Below, one piece after another: positions 1 through 5,712 of a stretch of DNA of 7,651 nt (positions within the stretch are counted from its first letter, which is position 1; each line of letters opens with the position of its first letter). The notes below the pieces were generated by a model. The model was not told the origin of the DNA. It saw only the letters and a program-made list of their open reading frames with translations, and made no database searches. A program made the translations under genes and the position numbers. The stretch comes from an uncultured Fimbriimonadales bacterium (GTDB lineage Bacteria; Armatimonadota; Fimbriimonadia; Fimbriimonadales; GBS-DC), in assembly GCA_937934465.1 (NCBI GenBank), contig CALGZO010000196.1, forward strand, positions 1 to 7,651. Direction: 5' to 3'.

Positions 1-1002
1 CGGGCGGAAGCCCTCCGTGTGAATCTTGAACCAGTGGATGAGCGACTCCATCGAGTTGTCGATCGCCTCGCGAGGCGGCGGCACGACCTTCAAATCGCTG
101 GTGTTGATAGGACCGCTGGGCAGACCGTCGATTGCCTGTTGCAAGATTTTCAGGCTCTCGCGCATCTCCGCCATGCGCACCAAGTAGCGATCGTACACAT
201 CGCCGTGCTTGCCCACGGGGATGTTGAACTCGAACTGCTCGTAGCCGCTGTAGGGGTTAGACTTGCGGATATCCCACGCGAAGCCCGTGGCGCGGATGCT
301 GGGTCCGCTCACGCCCAGCGCGAAGCACTCTTCGGTGGTGAGTGCGCCGATTCCCATCGTGCGCTCGCGCCAGATAGGGTTCTGTGTCAGCATGCCCTCG
401 ATGTCGTCGATGGCGTTGGGCAGCTCCTTGAGCAGTTGGCGCAGGCGGTCTTCGAAACCGTCAGGCATATCGCCGCGCAAGCCGCCGGGGCAAATCCAGC
501 TGGGCATCATGCGCACGCCCGACATCATCTCGAACAGGTCCAGAATCTTCTCGCGCTCGCGGAAGGCGTAGAAGAAGATGGTCATCGCGCCCAAGTCCAT
601 CGCGTGCGTGCCAATCCACACGAGGTGGCTGGCAAGGCGCGACAGCTCAGCTAAAATCACGCGCAGATATTGCCCGCGCGGGGGTATCTCCACGCCCAGT
701 ATCTTCTCGATAGAGAGCGAGAACGCCAGATTATTATTGTTCGCCGAGAGATAGTCCATGCGGTCGGTCATCGGGAGCGCCTTGTGGTAGGTGAGGTACT
801 CGGCTTCCTTTTCCATACCAGTGTGGAGGTAGCCGATTACGCACTCGGCTTTGACGATGCGCTCGCCTTCCAGCTCGCACACCACGCGCAGCACGCCGTG
901 TGTGCTGGGGTGCTGGGGACCCATATTGATAATCATCGTGCCTTCTTCGGTGCGCTCCACATGGGTAGCGACCGCCTCGGACGGGATAAACGCCTGTCTC
1001 AT
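1..1002 (-). CDS. nuoD: NADH-quinone oxidoreductase subunit D (complex I 49-kDa subunit), 3' end outside window
   Basis: NuoD is the 49-kDa-type subunit of the complex I peripheral arm and forms much of the quinone-binding pocket at the membrane junction. Reading inward from 1002, 334 residues are visible; family members are usually about 380-410, so the C-terminus lies beyond the left edge. Family hallmarks are the N-terminal GPQHPSTHGVLR (residues 28-39), GYLHTGMEKEAE (57-68), TDRMDYLSA (79-87) and ELSRLASHLVWIGTHAMDLGA (119-139). By alignment to Thermus Nqo4, H35 and Y84 match the quinone-contacting His38 and Tyr87. The start at 1002 was chosen because the HPSTHG motif sits at the expected distance and the upstream DUF4230 gene ends only 31 bases away. 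There is no clear Shine-Dalgarno; a GGTACAAT box lies 9 bases upstream. nuoC is not the adjacent upstream gene, which is unusual. Family identity is very secure. Confidence 0.97.
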   Translation of the reverse strand, partial: MRQAFIPSEAVATHVERTEEGTMIINMGPQHPSTHGVLRVVCELEGERIVKAECVIGYLHTGMEKEAEYLTYHKALPMTDRMDYLSANNNNLAFSLSIEKILGVEIPPRGQYLRVILAELSRLASHLVWIGTHAMDLGAMTIFFYAFREREKILDLFEMMSGVRMMPSWICPGGLRGDMPDGFEDRLRQLLKELPNAIDDIEGMLTQNPIWRERTMGIGALTTEECFALGVSGPSIRATGFAWDIRKSNPYSGYEQFEFNIPVGKHGDVYDRYLVRMAEMRESLKILQQAIDGLPSGPINTSDLKVVPPPREAIDNSMESLIHWFKIHTEGFRP

Positions 1003-1011
1003 AGCGGATGA

Positions 1012-1019
1012 ATTGTACC
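1012..1019 (-). promoter_or_regulatory. Candidate -10 box (GGTACAAT) for nuoD
   Basis: On the minus strand the hexamer TACAAT, preceded by GG, ends 9 bases before the nuoD ATG. A start point 6-8 bases downstream would give a leader of about 1-3 bases. It resembles the GGTAYAMT boxes upstream of four other genes here. No TTGACA-like -35 is visible. It lies in the 31-base gap after the DUF4230 gene, so read-through from that gene is an alternative. Confidence 0.45.
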
Positions 1020-1033
1020 TTGTGTGGGATGCG

Positions 1034-1717
1034 TTATAGGGCGTTTTGGGCAATCGGTTGCGCGTTTTGCCATTCGATGTGGGCGTGTTCGTATCCGAGC
1101 AGGCGCAGCAGTCGCTGGAGTTCGGCGGCGGCTTGGGCGCGTGCGCGGCTGAGCAGTTCGCCGCGAATCGCCGCTTGACGCGCCTCCAGCCACGCCTGCT
1201 GACGCGCGCGCTGTTCTATCTCTTTGTCGGGGCGGAACACCAGCCAGCCACGCTCGCGATGGTACACCTCCGTGCCCTGCTCGCGCACGATGATATCGAA
1301 TATCTGCGGCTCAGGCAGGGTAATCCGCACACGCCTGCCCGACGCCTGCACATGTTCGGGTCGGAGCTTGCCGAGATCGACGCCCGCAGAGACTTCAGCG
1401 ACAGCGCGCATGCGCAGCCGCTCGCCTGCGAGCCACACAGGTAAGCCGTTGCTCGCTTCGATTACGATGTCGTGCGTGGTGGTCTGCCGCGCGGTTTCGA
1501 GCCGTTGCATCGCTTGCAGACGCTCCACTATCACGATAGGGCTGGACTGCGTGCGATAGACGGTTGCAGTCAGCCCGCGCACACGCTCCAGCAGCCATTC
1601 GCGCCCTGCCTCGCGCGTGAGCAACCCGAACATAAGCAATAGCGTCGCAGCGACACCCACCACCATGATGCCCCGCCCAATCGGACGGCGAAACCGCCAC
1701 AAAATCTGAAACCACAT
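1034..1717 (-). CDS. DUF4230-family single-pass membrane protein
   Basis: This 227-residue protein has one N-terminal membrane segment (about residues 13-33, after a basic start rich in Arg) and a soluble, probably extracytoplasmic domain. The order of blocks matches the DUF4230 family as I know it: VERLQAMQRLETARQTT (64-80), an AEVSAGVDLGKL segment (107-118), RVRITLPEPQIFD (129-141), then a charged helix rich in Arg, Glu and Ala (164-205) ending in LLRLLGYEHAHIEW (203-216). The family has no established biochemical function. The frame stays open upstream to 1939, but I chose the start at 1717 because it places the basic N-terminus directly before the membrane helix and the extension would run into the divergent gene. 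The nearest purine-rich stretch, GAGG, is 12 bases from the ATG. The gene lies 31 bases upstream of nuoD on the same strand; a link to complex I is only positional. Confidence 0.85.
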   Translation of the reverse strand: MWFQILWRFRRPIGRGIMVVGVAATLLLMFGLLTREAGREWLLERVRGLTATVYRTQSSPIVIVERLQAMQRLETARQTTTHDIVIEASNGLPVWLAGERLRMRAVAEVSAGVDLGKLRPEHVQASGRRVRITLPEPQIFDIIVREQGTEVYHRERGWLVFRPDKEIEQRARQQAWLEARQAAIRGELLSRARAQAAAELQRLLRLLGYEHAHIEWQNAQPIAQNAL

Positions 1718-1723
1718 AGCATA

Positions 1724-1731
1724 AGTGTACC
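1724..1731 (-). promoter_or_regulatory. Candidate -10 box (GGTACACT) for the DUF4230 gene
   Basis: TACACT preceded by GG ends 6 bases before the ATG at 1717 on the minus strand, so transcription would begin at or within a base or two of the start codon. It is the counterpart of the box upstream of nuoD. No convincing -35 is visible. It occupies one side of the divergent region 1718-1823. Confidence 0.45.
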
Positions 1732-1796
1732 TCAATTGTGCCCTCAGCCCCAGCGCGCCAGATACATAAGCAAAACGCCGCGTGATGCTACTGCAG

Positions 1797-1804
1797 GGTA
1801 TACT
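1797..1804 (+). promoter_or_regulatory. Candidate -10 box (GGTATACT) for the LolA-like/methyltransferase pair
   Basis: TATACT preceded by GG lies 19 bases before the ATG at 1824. A start point near 1811 would give a leader of about 13 bases that still contains the Shine-Dalgarno GAGGTGAG at 1811-1818. No TTGACA-like -35 is seen at 16-18 bases upstream. The rest of 1718-1823 shows nothing else I recognise apart from the divergent box facing the DUF4230 gene. Confidence 0.5.
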
Positions 1805-1810
1805 TAGCGC

Positions 1811-1818
1811 GAGGTGAG
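1811..1818 (+). promoter_or_regulatory. Ribosome binding site of the LolA-like gene (GAGGTGAG)
   Basis: A strong purine-rich Shine-Dalgarno ends 5 bases before the ATG at 1824. It fixes this start, and an in-frame TGA at 1815-1817 rules out a longer N-terminus with a signal peptide. Confidence 0.7.
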
Positions 1819-1823
1819 AGGGC

Positions 1824-2486
1824 ATGAATCGCGAATTCTTAGCGTTGGCGCAGGATAAGTTGCGCGATTTGCAGATGGAGGCGCGCGCGGAAGGCGTGCG
1901 ACTGGGCGAACTGCGCAAAATCAATAAGGACTTCGCCAACGCCTACCGATTCCGCCGCATGACCGTGCAATACAAAGAGCCGTTCAAGCTGCGCTTGGAG
2001 TCGGAGGTACAAGGTCAGCAGATTATCTACATTCTGAACGGGGGTCAGAAGTTGGTGATTGCGCCGCGCCAGCGCGTGCGCGAGGATGTGTCTAACTCGC
2101 CAGGCAAGCGACAGACGCCGATGGACTTTGGCTTCTTCACGCCTGCCGTCGCCCGACAGTTCGACGCCAAGTTCCTGCGTGAGGAGCGCGAGAACGGCGT
2201 GCTGCTGATGGTCTACGAGCTCCAGTGGAACTACGGCGACGACGACGCGCGACACATCGTGTGGATTGACCCCGAGAAACGCTATTCGGCGCGGCGCGTG
2301 TGGTACAGTCGCACGGGACGCTACCGCGCCCGCTTCGAATACAAAGAACCCGTGCAAGCCGCGCCCGGAATCTGGATCCCCAGCCGAGTGGAAGTATACA
2401 ATGTAGACCAGCGGTTCGGCGGGCGCACGGTCAATAGCAACATTCGCGTCAATCAAGGCTTAGATGACGAACTCTTCCGCGTCTGA
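1824..2486 (+). CDS. LolA-like (outer membrane lipoprotein-sorting protein-like) protein without signal peptide
   Basis: This 220-residue protein reads like the LolA/LppX-fold proteins often annotated as outer membrane lipoprotein-sorting protein. Supporting features are a helical N-terminus (1-40), the strand-rich run RRMTVQYKEPFKLRLESEV (44-62), then QQIIYILNGGQKLVIAP (65-81), the segment HIVWIDPEKRYSARRVWY (144-161), and a C-terminal PGIWIPSRVEVYN (181-193) followed by NSNIRVNQGLDDELFRV (204-220). The PxxW/P-strand followed by a short N-terminal-Asn, Leu-Phe ending is typical of the family. Such proteins are normally exported, yet this one has no signal sequence and an in-frame stop lies just 9 bases upstream. 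It may therefore act in the cytoplasm, or its N-terminus may be misassigned. Its last 23 bases overlap the methyltransferase gene in another frame, implying co-translation. Fold-level identity is moderate; function is unknown. Confidence 0.65.
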   Translation: MNREFLALAQDKLRDLQMEARAEGVRLGELRKINKDFANAYRFRRMTVQYKEPFKLRLESEVQGQQIIYILNGGQKLVIAPRQRVREDVSNSPGKRQTPMDFGFFTPAVARQFDAKFLREERENGVLLMVYELQWNYGDDDARHIVWIDPEKRYSARRVWYSRTGRYRARFEYKEPVQAAPGIWIPSRVEVYNVDQRFGGRTVNSNIRVNQGLDDELFRV

Positions 2487-3222
2487 CCCCTTCTCAGCAG
2501 TCGCCCCCTACTACGACCTGCTGATGCAGAGCATCCCCTACCTGTGGTGGATGCACTATGTGGAGACTCTGCTGGACTACTTCGACCGCCCCGCGCAGAA
2601 AGTGCTGGATCTGTGCTGCGGCACAGGCAATCTCAGCGAGCTGATGGCGATGAGTGGCTACGCGGTGGTGGGCGTCGACCGCTCCGCCGCGATGATTGAG
2701 CAGGCGCGCCGCAAAGCGCAGGAGAACCGCTCAAATGTGCGCTACTTTGTGCAAGACGCCGCTGAGCTTGAGTTGGGTGAGACTTTCGATCTGGTCGTGA
2801 GTCTGTTCGACAGCCTCAATAACATCACGGAGCCTGCCCGCTTCGCGGAGGCGATGCGCCGCGCCTATCATCACCTGAACTCCAACGGCGTGTTTATCTT
2901 CGATTTGAACACCGAGTATGCGTTCGTGCGCAAGTTTTTTGACCAGACGCAGTTGGACGAGCGTGCGCCGCTGCGCTATCGCTGGCGCAGCCAGTACGAC
3001 AAGGCGACGCGCCTATGCACCGTGCAGATGGAGTTCTGGGTGAACGAAGGCAAGACCGAGCGATACTTTACGGAGGTGCATACCCAACGCGCCTACTCGG
3101 AGCAGGAAGTGCGCACGATGCTCTACGAGGCGGGTTTCCCTGAAGTGCATGTGTTCGACGCCTACACGCTGCACCCGCCCGAGCGGCGCAGCGACCGCGT
3201 GTTCTATGTGGCGTTGCGCTGA
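2464..3222 (+). CDS. Class I SAM-dependent methyltransferase
   Basis: A 252-residue soluble Rossmann-fold methyltransferase. The SAM-binding motif I is VLDLCCGTGNL (47-57); motif II is VVGVDRS (68-74), with its acidic residue D72 placed to bind the ribose of SAM. An acidic QDAAEL stretch (97-102) contacts the adenine region in this family, and FDLVVSLFDSLNN (108-120) is the motif IV region. The C-terminal half (about 146-215), with a strand-rich insert, resembles small-molecule methyltransferases of the Methyltransf_25 type rather than RNA or DNA enzymes. The substrate cannot be read from the sequence. Its ATG lies inside the end of the LolA-like gene, with AAGG 6 bases upstream, so translation is probably coupled. 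It ends 6 bases from the stop codon of the convergent J-protein gene. Confidence 0.88.
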   Translation: MTNSSASDPFSAVAPYYDLLMQSIPYLWWMHYVETLLDYFDRPAQKVLDLCCGTGNLSELMAMSGYAVVGVDRSAAMIEQARRKAQENRSNVRYFVQDAAELELGETFDLVVSLFDSLNNITEPARFAEAMRRAYHHLNSNGVFIFDLNTEYAFVRKFFDQTQLDERAPLRYRWRSQYDKATRLCTVQMEFWVNEGKTERYFTEVHTQRAYSEQEVRTMLYEAGFPEVHVFDAYTLHPPERRSDRVFYVALR

Positions 3223-3228
3223 GAGTAT

Positions 3229-4338
3229 TCACGCGCTCAGGCGTAGGTTGTCTGCGAGATACCAGCCGCCCAGTAGCGCGAGAAACAGCAAGTTGCCCCC
3301 AAACAGCGCAGTGTAGAGCCAATCGTAGGGGTACAGGAGCGCGAATCCGAGCGTGAGTGCGCCCCCGACACTGAACACCCGCGCCACCGAACGGCTCAAG
3401 CCGCCCTGCGTGAGGGCGAGCAGAGTGTAGAGCAGCACCGCCAGCGGGAAGCAGAGCGCGCTCAGCCCCACTAACGCGCCGCCTGCAGAAATCTGACCGC
3501 TGCCCCGACGCCACGGGAAGGCGTCGGCAATCGGCGCAACCCAGCGACTGACCGCCATCAGGAACCCCGTGAGAAAGCCTGCCAACCCCAAATACGCTCC
3601 CAGATGGAGGCTCCAGCCCATCCACAGCGGCGTTCCGGGCACGGTGTACGCAAGGCTCAGCAGGAACAGCACCGCGCCCCATCCCAGCGACTGCGCCGCG
3701 TAGAGCTTCCACTCAGGCGGCAGTTTCAACACGGGCAGATGACGCAGCACGGGCGAGGGCGTCGCGACAGGCTTCGACTGCGTGCGTTCAATCATCGCAT
3801 CCAACTTGCGCTGCAGGTCGGGATTGTGCGGGTCTAACTGAATGGCGTAGGTGTAGGCGTTCAGCGCGGCGTCGTAGTGTCCCTGCGTGCGGTACACATC
3901 GCCGACGATTTCGTGTCCTTTCGGATGGCGCGGGGCGAGCCGTGTAGCTTGCTTCGCCCAGTAGAGCGCGTCCTGCATGCGCCCCTGCAGGAACGCCCGT
4001 TCGGCTTGGAGGATGAGTCGGCGTAGTTCGTCGGTGGGCGGGCTGCTCGGCGGCGTGCGGGACGGTTGCGACGGCTGCGACTTCGGCGTGCGCGGCTGGC
4101 TGTAGCGTGCGCTCGGCGGCTCGCCCTGACGCAGACGCAACAGCGCGTCGTAGTGCTTGCGACGCTCTGGGTCGGACAGCACTTGGTACGCCTCTTGAAT
4201 GCGCAGGAAATGCTCCTGCGCCTGCGGCGAGGGGTTCACATCGGGGTGATACTGACGCACGAGCTCGCGGTAGCGACGCCGAATCGCCTCCTGCGTCGCA
4301 TGCATCGATAGCCCCAGAACCTCGTAATGGTTGCGCAT
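3229..4338 (-). CDS. Membrane-anchored J-domain/TPR protein
   Basis: A 369-residue protein with an unusual three-part build. Residues 4-66 form a canonical J domain with the HPD tripeptide at 31-33 and the helix-IV-side AYQVLSDPERRKHYD (50-64); this is the part that stimulates DnaK ATPase. A Ser/Pro/Gln-rich linker (72-103) follows. Two tetratricopeptide repeats lie at about 104-137 and 138-173 (the second with GDVYRTQGHYDAALNAYTYA, 146-165). The C-terminal 160 residues hold about five hydrophobic segments (roughly 213-232, 240-264, 285-310, 322-341, 343-362). It lacks the Gly/Phe and zinc-finger regions of DnaJ, so it is a type III J protein that probably recruits DnaK to the membrane; the client is unknown. 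The start at 4338 puts the J domain at the extreme N-terminus. No good Shine-Dalgarno precedes it, only GTAGGT touching the ATG. It lies 144 bases downstream of the PilC/GspF gene, with the palindrome array between them. Confidence 0.88.
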   Translation of the reverse strand: MRNHYEVLGLSMHATQEAIRRRYRELVRQYHPDVNPSPQAQEHFLRIQEAYQVLSDPERRKHYDALLRLRQGEPPSARYSQPRTPKSQPSQPSRTPPSSPPTDELRRLILQAERAFLQGRMQDALYWAKQATRLAPRHPKGHEIVGDVYRTQGHYDAALNAYTYAIQLDPHNPDLQRKLDAMIERTQSKPVATPSPVLRHLPVLKLPPEWKLYAAQSLGWGAVLFLLSLAYTVPGTPLWMGWSLHLGAYLGLAGFLTGFLMAVSRWVAPIADAFPWRRGSGQISAGGALVGLSALCFPLAVLLYTLLALTQGGLSRSVARVFSVGGALTLGFALLYPYDWLYTALFGGNLLFLALLGGWYLADNLRLSA

Positions 4339-4350
4339 ACCTACATCGTG

Positions 4351-4370
4351 GCTTGGACTTTAGTCCAAGC
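4351..4370. repeat. Palindrome A1
   Basis: Perfect 9-base arms GCTTGGACT and AGTCCAAGC around a central TT. It is followed by a 7-base spacer and B1. Almost identical to A2, including the preceding GTG. Confidence 0.9.
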
Positions 4371-4377
4371 AGTATGT

Positions 4378-4403
4378 TAGCACGAACAGGAAAGTCCGTG
4401 CTA
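4378..4403. repeat. Palindrome B1
   Basis: Arms TAGCACGAAC and GTCCGTGCTA pair at 9 of 10 positions (one A/C mismatch) around AGGAAA. It is the degenerate copy of B2. Confidence 0.85.
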
Positions 4404-4408
4404 CTGTG

Positions 4409-4428
4409 GCTTGGACTTCAGTCCAAGC
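4409..4428. repeat. Palindrome A2
   Basis: Perfect 9-base arms GCTTGGACT and AGTCCAAGC around a central TC. It differs from A1 at one centre base only. Confidence 0.9.
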
Positions 4429-4433
4429 GTTGT

Positions 4434-4453
4434 CGTCGGCGGGGACGCCGACG
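4434..4453. repeat. Palindrome C
   Basis: Perfect 8-base GC-rich arms CGTCGGCG and CGCCGACG around GGGA. It occurs only in the second unit and, with flanks, accounts for the 24-base size difference between the two units. Confidence 0.85.
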
Positions 4454-4458
4454 GTACG

Positions 4459-4486
4459 GTAGCACGGACAGGAATACCCGTGCTAC
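4459..4486. repeat. Palindrome B2, overlapping the PilC/GspF stop codon
   Basis: Perfect 9-base arms GTAGCACGG and CCGTGCTAC enclose a 10-base loop. The right arm contains CTA at 4483-4485, which on the minus strand is the TAG stop codon of the PilC/GspF gene. Confidence 0.88.
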
Positions 4487-5691
4487 GGTTGCCCTGCTGC
4501 GCCGAAAATCGCGTTGAAGTAGCCCGTATAGTATTGTATCACGATTATTGCTACATAGATTGCCACGCCTAAGTAGACCGCCACGCCAAGAATATGCCCC
4601 GCTTGGTGGGAGCGTAGCTTGCCCTCTTCCTCGTAGTATTCGGCGACTTTGTCCATCATGAAGCCGAGTTCGCCCGTGTTCTCGCCTGTGGCGACCATAT
4701 CCATCACCATCGGCGGGAAGACGCCCGTGCTGGCGAAGGTGTCGGCGATGCCGTAGCCCGCTTCCAACTTTGCGCCTGCTGGCTGGATACGACTGCGCAA
4801 GTACTCGTTGCTGGTGGCGTCGGCGGCGTAGCGTATCGCTTGTGAGAGGGGCAACCCTGCGCCGTAGAGTGCGCTGAGCGCACGGGCGAACCGCGCCAAC
4901 GCTAACTGTCGTACTGTGAAGCCAATCCAGGGCAGGCTGACCGTCAGTAGCCCCCAGCCATATCGGAACCCGTGCGCCTGCATCGCCAGCCGAAATGACG
5001 CCCATATCGCGAACACTGTCAGCAAAATCTTTGCGTAAGTCCACCCGATGCGTGTGAGCGTCTCGCCTACAGGCGCGCCGCCCGGCGCGCCCACCATCGT
5101 AATCAGCGCGGGGATTAAGCCCGGTATGAGGATTGCGAAGAACAGCACCAGCTTCGGATAGAAGGTGACTCGGCTAATCAGGCGGCGCAGTTCCAGCTCG
5201 TTCTCTAAGTAGGTTGCGATTTGGCGCAGGGTCTGCTCCAGCGCGCCGCTGGTCTCGCCGACTCGTATCATGGCGCGCGCGATGGGTGGGAAGATGGCGG
5301 AATGGCGGTCGAATGCGTCGGCGAGCCGTTCGCCTGCGAGGATGGCGTTGCGGATGTCGGTGAGGGCGCGTCGGAGCTTGGGGTTGCCGCCGCGCGTGTT
5401 GCCCAGCGTCTCTAACGCCTGATAGATAGGCACGCCTGCGCCGAGCATCGCGGCGAACTGTCGGAAGAAGAGGGCGAGCGTTTTGAGCGGGACGCCGCCG
5501 AACAGCGGTTGCCACACGCTTTGATGCGCGGCGCGCACAGGCGTGACAGGCTCTGGCTCAGCGTAGAGCTCCAGCAGCCAGTAGCCCTGTCGGCGCACAG
5601 CGTCAGTCGCTTCCAAGCGCGTGGACGCCTCCACCGTGCCGCGCACCTCGCGTCCTTCAGGCGTCTGCGCGATGTATCGGAAGGTGGGCAT
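4483..5691 (-). CDS. Type II secretion/type IV pilus inner-membrane platform protein (PilC/GspF family)
   Basis: A 402-residue polytopic protein that, in this family, forms the inner-membrane platform with which the assembly ATPase pairs. An N-terminal PTFRYIAQTPEGREVRGTV (2-20) cap is followed by two T2SSF domains. The first covers about 72-194, with FFRQFAAMLGAGVPIYQALE (75-94) and MIRVGETSGALEQTL (141-155). The second covers about 266-386, with FARALSALYGAGLPLSQAI (268-286) and MVATGENTGELGFMMDKVAEYYEEE (332-356). Membrane segments lie near 178-200, 218-238 and 368-390. The length is normal for the family. The paired VGETSG and TGENTG motifs are diagnostic. Neither the cognate ATPase nor pilins or the prepilin peptidase are in the window, so secretion versus pilus use cannot be decided. 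The start at 5691 follows a 21-base gap after the lipoprotein gene and has no Shine-Dalgarno, but a perfect TATAAT lies 7 bases upstream. The stop codon lies in palindrome B2. Confidence 0.94.
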   Translation of the reverse strand: MPTFRYIAQTPEGREVRGTVEASTRLEATDAVRRQGYWLLELYAEPEPVTPVRAAHQSVWQPLFGGVPLKTLALFFRQFAAMLGAGVPIYQALETLGNTRGGNPKLRRALTDIRNAILAGERLADAFDRHSAIFPPIARAMIRVGETSGALEQTLRQIATYLENELELRRLISRVTFYPKLVLFFAILIPGLIPALITMVGAPGGAPVGETLTRIGWTYAKILLTVFAIWASFRLAMQAHGFRYGWGLLTVSLPWIGFTVRQLALARFARALSALYGAGLPLSQAIRYAADATSNEYLRSRIQPAGAKLEAGYGIADTFASTGVFPPMVMDMVATGENTGELGFMMDKVAEYYEEEGKLRSHQAGHILGVAVYLGVAIYVAIIVIQYYTGYFNAIFGAAGQP

Positions 5692-5698
5692 CGCGCCA

Positions 5699-5706
5699 AT
5701 TATACC
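5699..5706 (-). promoter_or_regulatory. Candidate -10 box (GGTATAAT) for the PilC/GspF gene
   Basis: A consensus TATAAT preceded by GG ends 7 bases before the ATG at 5691, inside the 21-base gap after the lipoprotein gene. Transcription starting 6-8 bases downstream would give an essentially leaderless message. No -35-like hexamer is seen at the usual spacing. Confidence 0.55.
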
Positions 5707-5712
5707 AAGCGA

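Larger units (their letters stand above)
4349..4486. repeat. Modular array of five short palindromes (two A-B units with an inserted C)
   Basis: Five perfect or near-perfect inverted repeats sit side by side: A1, B1, A2, C, B2. A1 and A2 differ at one base in the 22-base core GTGGCTTGGACTT/CAGTCCAAGC; B1 and B2 share 22 of 26 positions. The A-to-A distance is 58 bases and the B-to-B distance 82; the 24-base difference equals the extra sequence carrying palindrome C between A2 and B2. The array therefore looks like a tandem duplication of an A-B unit in which one copy carries an additional C module, i.e. a REP/MITE-like intergenic element. No T-run follows any stem, so it is not a standard terminator on either strand. 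On the minus strand it lies between the PilC/GspF stop and the J-protein start and would fold in a shared transcript. Whether copies occur elsewhere cannot be judged from this window. Confidence 0.85.

Noticed and set aside
19..654. Plus-strand open frame of 211 codons over nuoD
   Set aside because: It lies opposite the clearly conserved nuoD coding sequence; the frame is open only because of GC-rich codon use.
1718..1939. N-terminal extension of the DUF4230 gene to 1939
   Set aside because: It would cover the divergent promoter region and the start of the LolA-like gene, and it would place the membrane segment internally.
3219..3240. Bidirectional terminator between the convergent genes
   Set aside because: Only a 5-base inverted repeat (CTGAG/CTCAG) with a 12-base loop and no T-run; likely chance.
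4339..4348. Own promoter and Shine-Dalgarno for the J-protein gene
   Set aside because: No GGTAYAMT box is present, and the GTAGGT next to the ATG is too close to act as a normal ribosome binding site; the gene may depend on read-through or on something in the repeat.
4434..4453. Intrinsic terminator at palindrome C
   Set aside because: The stem is strong but no T-run follows on either strand.
4349..4486. CRISPR array
   Set aside because: There are only two related units, unequal in length, made of palindromes without unique spacers, and no cas genes are present.
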